Assembly: GCA_016873255.1 (NCBI GenBank)
Contig: VGXR01000002.1
Span: 37,833 to 101,832, forward strand
Length of the DNA: 64,000 nt
Source of the DNA: Planctomycetota bacterium
GTDB taxonomy: Bacteria; Planctomycetota; Phycisphaerae; Phycisphaerales; SM1A02
Reading direction: 5' to 3'
The translations under genes were made by a program, and so were the position numbers. Of this stretch, positions 24,754 to 32,719 are shown one piece after another. Every line of letters starts with the position of its first letter. Position 1 is the first letter of the stretch. The notes under the pieces are model-generated. The model was not told where the DNA came from. It was given only the letters and a program-made list of their open reading frames with translations, and did not search any database.

Positions 24754-27700
24754 ATGCATCGCGCGGACCAGCCGAGCACCGTGCTCGACCTCTTCGATGC
24801 CGCGTGCGCGCGGCACGGCGAGTGCGTGGCGCTGGAGGTGCCGCCCGCGGCGGGACGGCCGCGCGTTGCGTGGACCTATCGCGAGCTCGCGGCGATGGCC
24901 GAGGGCTTTCGCGCGGCCGTGGTGTCGCGCGCGTCACGCGACGCCGTGGTGGTGCTTGCCATGCCGCGCACCGATCCGCGCCTGTACGCGGCGATGCTCG
25001 GCGTGATGCGTGCGGGGTGCGCATACTGCGCGATCGACCCGAAGTTCCCCGAGCTGCAGGCGGCCGAGATCGTGCGCGATGCGTGCGCATGCGCGATCAT
25101 CGGCCCGGAGGGCCGCATCCGCGCGATCGCCGCGGCCGGCGGCGACGCCCCGTGGATCGACCCGGACTCGGTGCGTGCGGTTGCGCCCGGAGGGGGGTGC
25201 ACGCGGGCCGATGCCCTCGCGCCGGACTCGCTCGCCTACGTCATCTACACCTCCGGCACCACGGGAAAGCCCAAGGGCGTCGAGGTCGAGCATCGCTCGC
25301 TCCTCAACCTGGTGGCGGGCGACATGGCGGAGTTCGGGCTCGGTCCCCGCGACCGTGCGGCGCAGGGCTCGAGCGCAAGCTACGACTCGAGCATCGAGGA
25401 GTCGTGGCTCGCGTGGGCGACCGGGGCGACGCTGGTGGTGATGGACGACGCCGCCGCGCGCCTGGGACCGGACCTCGTCGACTGGCTCCGCCGCGAGCGC
25501 ATCACGGTGCTGTGCCCGCCGCCCACGCTCCTGCGGACGCTCGGCGCGGAGGACCCTGCGCGCGCGCTTCCCGACCTTCGGTTCGTGTACGTCGGCGGCG
25601 AGGCGCTCCCGGAGGACGTGGCCGAGCGGTGGTCCCGCGGCATGCGTCTCGAGAATGGCTACGGGCCCACGGAATGCACGGTCACGTGCCTCCGATGCAC
25701 GGTGCAGCCGCGTTCACCGGTCACCATCGGCCGGCCGATCCCCGGCACGCGGGCGTGGGTGGTGGATCCGGAGCAGGGCGCGCTTCCGGAGGTGGCCGGC
25801 GGCGTGCGCGGCGAACTGGTGGTCGGCGGTGCATCGCTCGCCCGCGGCTACCGCGGCCAACCCGAGGTGACCGCTGCGCGATTCGTGCAGCATCCCACGC
25901 TCGGCCGGGTCTACCGAACGGGCGACCTGGTGCATCGCGACGCGTCGGGCGACTTCCACTACCACGGCCGCATCGATGCGCAGGTGAAGCTGCGCGGGCA
26001 CCGCATCGAGCTCGGCGCGGTCGAGGCGCGCCTTGCGGCACAGCCCGGAGTGCTGGAGGCCGCGTGCACCGTGGAGGGGCAGGGCATGCGCGAGCGGCTG
26101 GTGGCGCACGTGGTGCTCAACGCCGGTCATTCGCTCGACCCCGTCGCCATGCGTGCGGCGCTTGCGGATGAGCTTCCGCCCATGCTGGTGCCCGCGGCCA
26201 TCGCGGCCATCGACGCGTTGCCGCGGACCACGGGAGGCAAGCTCGATCGCAGGCGGCTGCCCGCCGTCGCATCGGTGCTCGAGGCCGCCGTGCATGCGCC
26301 GCCGGCCACGGACACGGAGCGGCTGGTGGCGGGTGCAATCGCCGCGGTGCTCGGGCAGTCTGCGCTCCCGAGCGTGGAGGTGGACTTCTTCGACGACCTC
26401 GGCCTCGACTCGCTCACGGTGGCCATGGTGGTCTCGCGCCTTCGGTCCGATGCCGCCACGCGCGCCGCCACCGTCCGGCTGACCTACGAGCACCGCACCG
26501 TGCGGATGATGGCCACGGCGCTCGATGCCGCACCACGCGCGAACGCGCGTGGTGCCTCGCGTGTCCATACTGCCGCGGCCGATGGCGTCGCGCGTCCCGT
26601 TGCCGTCACTGCCCTGCAGGCCGGTGTGCTCGCCGGCTTCCTGGCGATCGGCGCGCAGGCCACGTGGATACCGGGGCTGGGCCAGCTGGCCACCGTCACC
26701 TCGGGTTCGGTTGCGGTCGATACGGCGATCCTGGCGCTGTCGGCGATTGTCGCCGTGCCGGCGTGGGCCCTCGTCACGCTCGCCCTCGCAGTTGCCGCCA
26801 AGTGGATCGTGATCGGCCGCTACCGCCCTGGGCGCTTCCGCGCGTGGTCCTGGTGGCACCTTCGACACTGGCTGGTGCTGCGTGCGGCAGGTCTGGTGCC
26901 TTGGGGCCTTCTCGAGACCGCAGACCTCGCGCCGATGGCGCTTCGGCTCCTTGGCGCGCGCATCGGCCACGGCGTGCACATCCATGCGGGCGTGCGGATC
27001 ACCGACGGCGGATGGGACCTGCTGACCGTCGAGGACGCCGCCGCCATCGGGCAGGATGCCTCGCTGCGGATGGTCGACCTTCATGCAGGCTGCCTGGTGG
27101 TGGCACCGGTGACCGTGCGGCGCGGAGCGACGGTCGAGACACGCGCCGGCCTCTCGGGCGGCGCGGAACTCGGCGAAGGGAGCATCCTGCGCCCGCTCTC
27201 CAGCCTGCACGCAGGCGTGGCCCATGCGGACGCTGTCCTGGATGGCGTTCCGGCCGTTCGGATCGGTGACGCAGAGCCCCCGTGCGAGCCCCTGCCGCCG
27301 GCCGGGATCGTCGAGCGCCTTGCTGCCGCCGCAACCTTCGGCGCGCTTTCGATCCTTGCATCCGCAGTGCCCTGGGCGCTTGCGGTCCTGGTCACCGGCA
27401 ACCGCTGGCGGTCGCCGGTGGTCGTGGTCGGTGCCGTGGCTGCCGCGGGAGTCGCCACGGTGGCCCTGAAGGCCCTCCTCGCACGGGCGCTCGGCGGCGC
27501 GCCCCATGGCTCGTATTCCCTCCACGGGCTGGCATCGCTGCGCGTGGCGGCGCAGGCGCGCCTGGTGGAGTCGGCGGGAAAGTGGCTGTCGGGAACCCTG
27601 ATGTGGCCGCACTGGCTGCGTCTTGCCGGGGCGCGCATCGGCCCGGGCTGCGAGATCTCCACCGTGACCGACGTCTCGCCGGCCTCGGTCATCATCGGCC

Positions 27701-28659
27701 GCGACACCTTCTTTGCCGACGGCGTCTACCTCGGCGGTCCGCGCCTGCGCGCCGGGCAGGCGCGGATCGAGCCCGTCGAGCTGGGCGCCTCGTGCTTCGT
27801 CGGCAACCATGCGGTGCTGCCGGGCGGCACGCATCTTGCTCCCGGCACGCTCGTCGGCATCTCGACCAGCGCCGAAGGCCTGACGGTCGAACCCGGCTCG
27901 TCGTGGTTCGGGCATCCCCCGATGCGGCTTCCTCGGCGCGAGGTGGTCGATGCCCCGCGCTCGGTGACGCACGATCCATCGCTCGTCCGTCGCATCAACC
28001 GCTGGAGCTGGGAGCTCGCGCGTTTCGCGCTGCCCGCGGTCCCGGTGCTGGTGGCCGTGGAGTGGTTCGAGCTGGCAACGCTGGCCGAGGAACGGTTGCC
28101 ACCCGCATGGTTCCGCCTCGTGGCGTTGCCGGCGCTGTCCTTCGCATCGATGGCGGCACTGGTGATCGGGTGCATCGCGCTGAAATGGGTGCTGCTCGGG
28201 CGCGTCCGGCCCGGCACGCATCCGCTCTGGAGCTGCTGGTGCAGCCGGTGGGACTTCCTGTACGTGGCGTGGGGCATGTGGGCCTCGGTACCGCTCGCCG
28301 CGCTCGAGGGAACGCTCCTGCTCCCCGCGGTGCTGCGCCTCCTTGGCTGCCGCATCGGTCGCCGGGCCCTGCTCGGACCGGGGTTCACGCACGTGGTCGA
28401 CCCGGACATGCTGCACCTCGGCGACGGCGTCACCGTGCAGGCACTCTTCCAGGCGCACACCTTCGAGGACCGCGTCCTCAAGATCGACCACGTCCGCATC
28501 CGTGACGGCGCGACCGTCGGCGCGAACGCGGTGCTCCTCTACGGCGCGGACGTCGGCGCGGGTGCCGTCGTCGCCCCGCACTCGGTGGTCATGAAGCGCG
28601 AGCGACTCGAGCCTGCCACGGCGTACGAGGGCGTGCCCACGCAGCCTTCGCCCGCATGA
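24754..28659 (+). CDS. Pls-like NRPS: adenylation, thiolation and membrane/hexapeptide terminal region
   Basis: 1301 residues. The adenylation domain (1-~515) has A3 YTSGTTGKPKGVEVEH near 165, A5 NGYGPTECT, A7/A8 YRTGDLVHRDASGDFHYHG with KLRGHRIELG, and A10 TTGGKLDRR near 494. A carrier domain follows with its phosphopantetheine Ser553 in FDDLGLDSLT. There is no ordinary condensation or thioesterase domain. The remaining ~700 residues alternate about six membrane helices with three left-handed beta-helix regions of hexapeptide repeats (for example GARIGHGVHIHAGVRITDGG). This matches the 'NRPS terminal domain' of epsilon-poly-L-lysine synthetases. By eye the A-domain pocket starts Asp-Ser-Glu, not unlike basic-residue pockets, but that is weak. 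It probably makes an isopeptide homopolymer or amino-acyl amide at the membrane. Confidence 0.9.
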   Translation: MHRADQPSTVLDLFDAACARHGECVALEVPPAAGRPRVAWTYRELAAMAEGFRAAVVSRASRDAVVVLAMPRTDPRLYAAMLGVMRAGCAYCAIDPKFPELQAAEIVRDACACAIIGPEGRIRAIAAAGGDAPWIDPDSVRAVAPGGGCTRADALAPDSLAYVIYTSGTTGKPKGVEVEHRSLLNLVAGDMAEFGLGPRDRAAQGSSASYDSSIEESWLAWATGATLVVMDDAAARLGPDLVDWLRRERITVLCPPPTLLRTLGAEDPARALPDLRFVYVGGEALPEDVAERWSRGMRLENGYGPTECTVTCLRCTVQPRSPVTIGRPIPGTRAWVVDPEQGALPEVAGGVRGELVVGGASLARGYRGQPEVTAARFVQHPTLGRVYRTGDLVHRDASGDFHYHGRIDAQVKLRGHRIELGAVEARLAAQPGVLEAACTVEGQGMRERLVAHVVLNAGHSLDPVAMRAALADELPPMLVPAAIAAIDALPRTTGGKLDRRRLPAVASVLEAAVHAPPATDTERLVAGAIAAVLGQSALPSVEVDFFDDLGLDSLTVAMVVSRLRSDAATRAATVRLTYEHRTVRMMATALDAAPRANARGASRVHTAAADGVARPVAVTALQAGVLAGFLAIGAQATWIPGLGQLATVTSGSVAVDTAILALSAIVAVPAWALVTLALAVAAKWIVIGRYRPGRFRAWSWWHLRHWLVLRAAGLVPWGLLETADLAPMALRLLGARIGHGVHIHAGVRITDGGWDLLTVEDAAAIGQDASLRMVDLHAGCLVVAPVTVRRGATVETRAGLSGGAELGEGSILRPLSSLHAGVAHADAVLDGVPAVRIGDAEPPCEPLPPAGIVERLAAAATFGALSILASAVPWALAVLVTGNRWRSPVVVVGAVAAAGVATVALKALLARALGGAPHGSYSLHGLASLRVAAQARLVESAGKWLSGTLMWPHWLRLAGARIGPGCEISTVTDVSPASVIIGRDTFFADGVYLGGPRLRAGQARIEPVELGASCFVGNHAVLPGGTHLAPGTLVGISTSAEGLTVEPGSSWFGHPPMRLPRREVVDAPRSVTHDPSLVRRINRWSWELARFALPAVPVLVAVEWFELATLAEERLPPAWFRLVALPALSFASMAALVIGCIALKWVLLGRVRPGTHPLWSCWCSRWDFLYVAWGMWASVPLAALEGTLLLPAVLRLLGCRIGRRALLGPGFTHVVDPDMLHLGDGVTVQALFQAHTFEDRVLKIDHVRIRDGATVGANAVLLYGADVGAGAVVAPHSVVMKRERLEPATAYEGVPTQPSPA

Positions 28660-28687
28660 GCGGTGCCGTGCGCGCGTCGCGAACCCG

Positions 28688-28693
28688 TACCCT
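28688..28693 (+). promoter_or_regulatory. Candidate -10 hexamer before the thymidine kinase fragment
   Basis: TACCCT ends 6 nt before the ATG at 28700, so the truncated gene has kept its promoter. Confidence 0.4.
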
Positions 28694-28699
28694 TACCGC

Positions 28700-28801
28700 A
28701 TGACCGTGCCGATGCGCGGAACGCTGACCCTTCTCTGCGGACCGATGTTCGCGGGCAAGTCCACGGAGCTGCTGCGCCGCCTCCGCGCGGCGCGCGCCTC
28801 C
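28700..28801 (+). pseudogene. N-terminal fragment of a second thymidine kinase
   Basis: The ATG at 28700 opens TLTLLCGPMFAGKSTELL, the Walker A region of type II thymidine kinases, followed by RRLRAARAS. Then the similarity stops. Only ~33 of ~190 residues remain, without the lid, Walker B or zinc-ribbon parts. The sequence runs directly into the leader of a small PEP-CTERM-type reading frame. An intact, clearly different thymidine kinase lies 430 bp downstream, so this may be half of a former tandem duplication. Confidence 0.65.
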
Positions 28802-28863
28802 GCGACCGCGACCGCTCCCTCCGTTTCCCTTTCGCGCTCCACATACAAGGGAGTCTCAGGAAG

Positions 28864-29061
28864 GTGCGTTTCATTCTCTCCCTCCCTGTCGCCACGCTCG
28901 CGTTCGCCGTCTACAACAGCTTCAACGACCTGGTCAACCGCAACGTCGCCCAGACGATCAATTCGTCCAACTGGAGCGCTACCGACCTGTTCATCCTGGT
29001 ACGCGCCCCGGGCGCGCTGGCGCTCATCGGCGTCGCCGGCGTCGTCGGCTCGCGCCGCTGA
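28864..29061 (+). pseudogene. Shortened PEP-CTERM-like gene: signal peptide joined to sorting tail
   Basis: A 65-residue frame from a GTG at 28864, with GGGAG and AGGAAG upstream. It starts with a signal-peptide-like VRFILSLPVATLAFA and ends with VRAPGALALIGVAGVVG and SRR, the same sorting tail as the other exported proteins except Arg for the first Pro. Only ~35 residues lie between. Complete relatives in this window have 215-278 residues, so most of the mature protein appears to be deleted in frame. It could still be expressed as a tiny sorted peptide. Because it keeps a ribosome-binding site and a terminator, its status as dead gene or micro-protein is open. Confidence 0.55.
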
Positions 29062-29088
29062 CGGATCCGCTTGCTCACTGATTACCCT

Positions 29089-29118
29089 GCGCCCCGCAGC
29101 CCCGCTGCGGGGCGCTTT
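29089..29118 (+). terminator. Rho-independent terminator
   Basis: GCGCCCCGCAG (29089-29099) and CTGCGGGGCGC (29105-29115) form a perfect 11-bp stem with a 5-nt loop followed by TTTCCTT. It ends the small PEP-CTERM unit just before the intact thymidine kinase. Confidence 0.8.
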
Positions 29119-29129
29119 CCTTCGCTCGC

Positions 29130-29699
29130 ATGCCTGACGGCCCAGGCAATCCCCCGCCCGCGCGCCACGGCACCCTCGAGGTGATCTGCGGCCCCATGTT
29201 CGCGGGGAAGACCACGGCGCTGCTCGCCCGCATCGCCGCGGTGCGCGCCGCCGGCCGCCGCGCGATCGCGGTGAAGCCCGCGCGCGACACCCGATACGAC
29301 CCCGGCGCGCTCGCCACGCACGACGGCCGGCGCGAGCCCGCCGTGCCGGTGCGCGCGCTCGCGGAGGTGGTCGCCGGCCCCGGCGACGCCGTGTTCGTGG
29401 ACGAGGTGCACTTCTTCGGGAGCGACGCGGTGCCGCCCATCGAGGCGCTCCTCGCCGCCGGCGCGGACGTCACCGTAGCCGGCTGCGACATCGACCACTT
29501 CGGCGGCGCGTTCGCGCCGTTCGACGCGCTCCTCCCGCGCGCGTCCGTCGTCACGCGGATCACCGGCACCTGCGCCCGTTGCGGGGCGCCCAGCACGCAC
29601 AGCGAGCGGCTGCTCGCCACGCGCGAGCGCGTCGTGGTCGGTGGGATCGGCGACTTCGTGGCGACCTGCGCCGCGTGCTTCCGGCCGATGGCGCGCTGA
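29130..29699 (+). CDS. tdk: Thymidine kinase, type II
   Basis: 189 residues, the normal size. Walker A is VICGPMFAGKTTALL at ~18-32. DTRYDPGALATHDG is the conserved substrate/lasso-side block and Walker B is VFVDEVHFFGSD near 90. The C-terminal zinc ribbon keeps CARC and CAAC. The enzyme phosphorylates thymidine/deoxyuridine with ATP in pyrimidine salvage in the cytoplasm. It is followed after 30 nt by an NCS1 nucleobase permease and faces the pyrimidine-degradation genes, which fits a pyrimidine-handling locus. It starts right after a terminator, and no clear promoter of its own is visible. Confidence 0.95.
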   Translation: MPDGPGNPPPARHGTLEVICGPMFAGKTTALLARIAAVRAAGRRAIAVKPARDTRYDPGALATHDGRREPAVPVRALAEVVAGPGDAVFVDEVHFFGSDAVPPIEALLAAGADVTVAGCDIDHFGGAFAPFDALLPRASVVTRITGTCARCGAPSTHSERLLATRERVVVGGIGDFVATCAACFRPMAR

Positions 29700-29729
29700 G
29701 GGCTATGCTCCGGCGCGGAGGAACCGCGC

Positions 29730-31283
29730 ATGGACACGCACGGCCGCGACACCGCCGATCTCTCGCACCTGCCGGCGGACGTCCGCTCGAGCCCGCTCCT
29801 GAACGCGGACCTCGCGCCGGTGCCGCCCGAGCGACGCACCTGGTCCACCTACACGTTCGCGGCGCTGTGGATCAGCATGGCGCACTGCCTGCCGACCTAC
29901 ATGCTGGCGGGCGGGCTGGTGGCGCTGGGGATGAACTGGTGGCAGGCGCTCGTCACCATCGGTCTGGGGAACCTCATCGTGCTGGTGCCGATCCTGCTGA
30001 ATGCGCACCCGGGAACCAAGTACGGCATCCCGTTCCCGGTGCTCGCGCGCGCGAGCTTCGGCACGGCGGGCGCGAACGTGCCCGCGATCCTGCGCGCCGT
30101 GGTGGCGTGCGGGTGGTTCGGCATCCAGGCGTACATCGGCGGCGAGGCGGTGAGGACCTTCCTGGTGGCGGCATGGCCTGCGTTCGCGCAGGTGGGCGGT
30201 GACGCCACGGTGCTCGGGCTCGGCATCCCGTCGCTCATCACCTTCCTGGCTTTCTGGGCGCTCAACATCGCGGTCATCCTGTTCGGGATGGATGCGGTGC
30301 GGCACGTCGAGAACTGGAGCGCGCCGCTCGTGCTGGTGATGGCGGGCTGGCTGCTGTGGTGGATCGTCGGCCGCGCGGGCGGGCTGGGCCCGATGTTCGA
30401 CCGGCCGAGCTCCTTCGCCACGAACGCCGACTTCTGGAAGGTGTTCGTGCCGAGCCTCACCGGCATGATCTGCTTCTGGGCGACCCTCAGCCTGAACATC
30501 CCCGACTTCACCCGCTATGGGCGCGGGCAGAAGGAGCAGCTTTGGGGACAGGTCCTCGGCTTGCCGACCACCATGATCGCCTTCAGCGCGATGGCGGTGG
30601 TGATCACGAGCGCGGCGGAGGAGATCCTGAGGGGGAGCGACCCCAAGTCGCTCTGGGACCCGGTGGTGGTGCTCGGGCACCTGACCAGCGCCGACGCGCC
30701 GCCCGGGCTGGACGCGCCGCTCCTCGCCGACGCGGGAACGCGCTGGCTGGTGGCCGTGCTCAGCCTCGTCGGCGTGGGCGTGGCGACGATCGCCACCAAC
30801 ATCGCGGCGAACGTCGTGAGCCCGGCGAACGACTTCGCCAACCTCGCCCCGCGGCGCATCGGCTTCAAGCTGGGCGGCGTGATCACGGGCGTGATCGGGC
30901 TGCTGATCATGCCGTGGAAGCTGCTCACGAGCGCGGACACCTACATCTTCAACTGGCTCGTGGGCTACGGCAGCCTGCTCGGGCCGATCGCCGGGATCAT
31001 GGTGGTCGACTACTGGGTGGTGCGCGGCAAGGAACTCGACGTGGCGGACCTCTATCGCCCGCAGGGGCGCTACCGCGGGACCAACTGGGTGGCGATCGGC
31101 GCGCTCTGCGCGGGCGTGGCGCCGAACATCATCGGCTTCCTGCGCAGCGTGAAGGTGGTCGGCGGCGGCCCCGACCTGTGGGACCACATCTACCCCTACT
31201 CGTGGTTCATCGGGTTCGGCGTGGCCGCGGTCGTGTACCTGCAGGGCATGCGCGGGAGCCGGTTCGGCTGCCAGGGCCGTTGA
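29730..31283 (+). CDS. NCS1-family nucleobase/hydantoin permease
   Basis: 517 residues with about twelve membrane segments. The NCS1 signature near the N-terminus (LLNADLAPVPPERRTWSTYT, then ALWISMAHCLPTYML) is followed by KYGIPFPVLARASFG and NIPDFTRYGR. It ends with VVDYWVVRGKELDVADLY, all typical of uracil, allantoin and hydantoin cation symporters. The ATG has GGAGG 8 nt upstream. A TATGCT further up could be a -10. It is convergent with the degradation genes and lies next to tdk. Uptake of uracil, thymine or a hydantoin-like dihydropyrimidine is the likely role, and the exact substrate is inferred from context. Confidence 0.92.
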   Translation: MDTHGRDTADLSHLPADVRSSPLLNADLAPVPPERRTWSTYTFAALWISMAHCLPTYMLAGGLVALGMNWWQALVTIGLGNLIVLVPILLNAHPGTKYGIPFPVLARASFGTAGANVPAILRAVVACGWFGIQAYIGGEAVRTFLVAAWPAFAQVGGDATVLGLGIPSLITFLAFWALNIAVILFGMDAVRHVENWSAPLVLVMAGWLLWWIVGRAGGLGPMFDRPSSFATNADFWKVFVPSLTGMICFWATLSLNIPDFTRYGRGQKEQLWGQVLGLPTTMIAFSAMAVVITSAAEEILRGSDPKSLWDPVVVLGHLTSADAPPGLDAPLLADAGTRWLVAVLSLVGVGVATIATNIAANVVSPANDFANLAPRRIGFKLGGVITGVIGLLIMPWKLLTSADTYIFNWLVGYGSLLGPIAGIMVVDYWVVRGKELDVADLYRPQGRYRGTNWVAIGALCAGVAPNIIGFLRSVKVVGGGPDLWDHIYPYSWFIGFGVAAVVYLQGMRGSRFGCQGR

Positions 31284-31309
31284 CCGCCGGCACGCGCGTG
31301 CGGGTCAAC
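31279..31309. terminator. Inverted repeat containing both convergent stop codons
   Basis: GTTGACC (31279-31285) pairs with GGTCAAC (31303-31309) around a GC-rich inner palindrome (GCACGCGCGTGC). The permease TGA and the aminotransferase TGA each sit inside an arm. It could act as a bidirectional terminator, although there is no T-run. Confidence 0.4.
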
Positions 31310-32648
31310 CCTCGAACACCTCGTCCACGAGGTCGAGCGCTCGGTCGATGATGCCGAACCCGTCCTCCATCTGCGCTTCGTTGATGCACAGGGGCGGGTT
31401 GCACATGACCGTGCTCCACTGCAGGACGGTGAACAAGCCGTTGTCCTTCAGGAACTTGGCCACCTTGGGCATGACCGGGTGCGTGCCCGCGTAGGGCACC
31501 AGCCGCTCGTTCCTGGCGTTCTTGCGCAGTTCGATCGTCCCGAACAGGCCGATGTTGCGGTGCTCGCGGATGCAGCGATGCTTCCTCGCGAGCCGTTCCA
31601 TGTGGCCGCGCATGACCTCGCCCATGCGGGCTGCGTTCTCGACCATGCCCTCCTCGACCACGGCGTTGATGGCGGCGAGCGCGGTGGCAAGGCACATGGG
31701 GTGGGCGTTGTAGGTCAGGCCGCCCCAGAACACGTTCTCCCGGAAGTGGTTCGCGATGCGGTCGCTCACGGCCATCACCCCCAGCGGCAGGTAGCTGCTG
31801 GTGATGCCCTTGGCCATGGTGCAGATGTCGGGCACGATGCCGCCGTGCTCGAAGGCGAACAGCCTTCCCGTGCGGCCCCAGCCGGTCATGACCTCGTCGG
31901 TCACCAGCAGGATGCCGTGCCTCTCGAGCAGCGCCTTCAGCCCCTGCAGGTAGCCCTTCGGCGGGGGAAGGATGCCGTTGGTTCCGGTGACCGTCTCGAT
32001 GAACATGGCGGCGATGTTCTTCGGGCCCTCGTACTGGATCACTTCCTCGAGGTAGGTCAGGTTGTTGCGCGTGATCTCCTCGTCGCTGCCGCCGAAGCTG
32101 TAGTCGTACGGCTTGGGGTCCATCACGCGCACCACGCCGGGCATCCCGGGCTCCGTGGGCCAGCGGCGCGGGTCGCCCGTCAGGCTGATCGCGCCGTGCG
32201 TTGCGCCGTGGTAGCTGCGGTAGCGGACCAGGATCTTGTGCCGCCCGGAGAACATCCTGGCGGCCTTGATGGCGTTCTCGTTCGCCTCCGCGCCGCCGAG
32301 GCAGTAGAAGAAGGTGTTCAGGTCGCCGGGCATCAGCTCGGCGAGCCGCAGCGAGAGCCGCGCGCGGATCTCGGTGGCCATGCCCGGGTAGGCGTAGGCG
32401 AGCTGGGCGGCCTGGTCCTGGATCGCCTTGATCACCTTGGGATGGCCGTGGCCGATGTTCACGCTCATCAACTGGCTGTTCCAGTCGATCCAGCGCTGCC
32501 CCTCGGGGCCGTAGAGGTAGATGCCCTCGGCACGCGTCACCGGGATCGGGTCCACCTTGCCGGTCGCGCTCCATGAGAACAGGCTGTGCTTCATGCACGC
32601 GTCGACCATGTCGCGCGAGGACATCGTGGGATGGCGGTGGGTGTGCAT
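31305..32648 (-). CDS. Class III omega-aminotransferase (likely beta-alanine/pyruvate type)
   Basis: 447 residues from the ATG at 32648. An ATG at 32624 would give 439. Fold-type I motifs are present: the cofactor-phosphate loop GGAEANENAIKAAR, YRSYHGATHGAIS, the Asp of VTDEVMTGWGRTG that holds the pyridine nitrogen, and the Schiff-base Lys in CTMAKGITSSYLPLG. These are typical of beta-alanine and omega-amino acid:pyruvate transaminases. In this locus it would convert beta-alanine (from uracil) to malonate semialdehyde, feeding the dehydrogenase at 34210. It lies apart from the main operon, behind two lipoprotein genes, with its own candidate promoter. Confidence 0.9.
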   Translation of the reverse strand: MHTHRHPTMSSRDMVDACMKHSLFSWSATGKVDPIPVTRAEGIYLYGPEGQRWIDWNSQLMSVNIGHGHPKVIKAIQDQAAQLAYAYPGMATEIRARLSLRLAELMPGDLNTFFYCLGGAEANENAIKAARMFSGRHKILVRYRSYHGATHGAISLTGDPRRWPTEPGMPGVVRVMDPKPYDYSFGGSDEEITRNNLTYLEEVIQYEGPKNIAAMFIETVTGTNGILPPPKGYLQGLKALLERHGILLVTDEVMTGWGRTGRLFAFEHGGIVPDICTMAKGITSSYLPLGVMAVSDRIANHFRENVFWGGLTYNAHPMCLATALAAINAVVEEGMVENAARMGEVMRGHMERLARKHRCIREHRNIGLFGTIELRKNARNERLVPYAGTHPVMPKVAKFLKDNGLFTVLQWSTVMCNPPLCINEAQMEDGFGIIDRALDLVDEVFEG

Positions 32649-32688
32649 GGCGCGGCGGTCCAGGGCCCCTCCAAGGAAGGCCCGGTCA

Positions 32689-32694
32689 AGTGTA
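32689..32694 (-). promoter_or_regulatory. Candidate -10 hexamer for the aminotransferase gene
   Basis: TACACT on the minus strand, 40 nt before the ATG at 32648, so this gene would have a short leader containing GGAGGGG. Confidence 0.35.
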
Positions 32695-32719
32695 GCCACG
32701 CCGTCACCGCGGACTGCGC

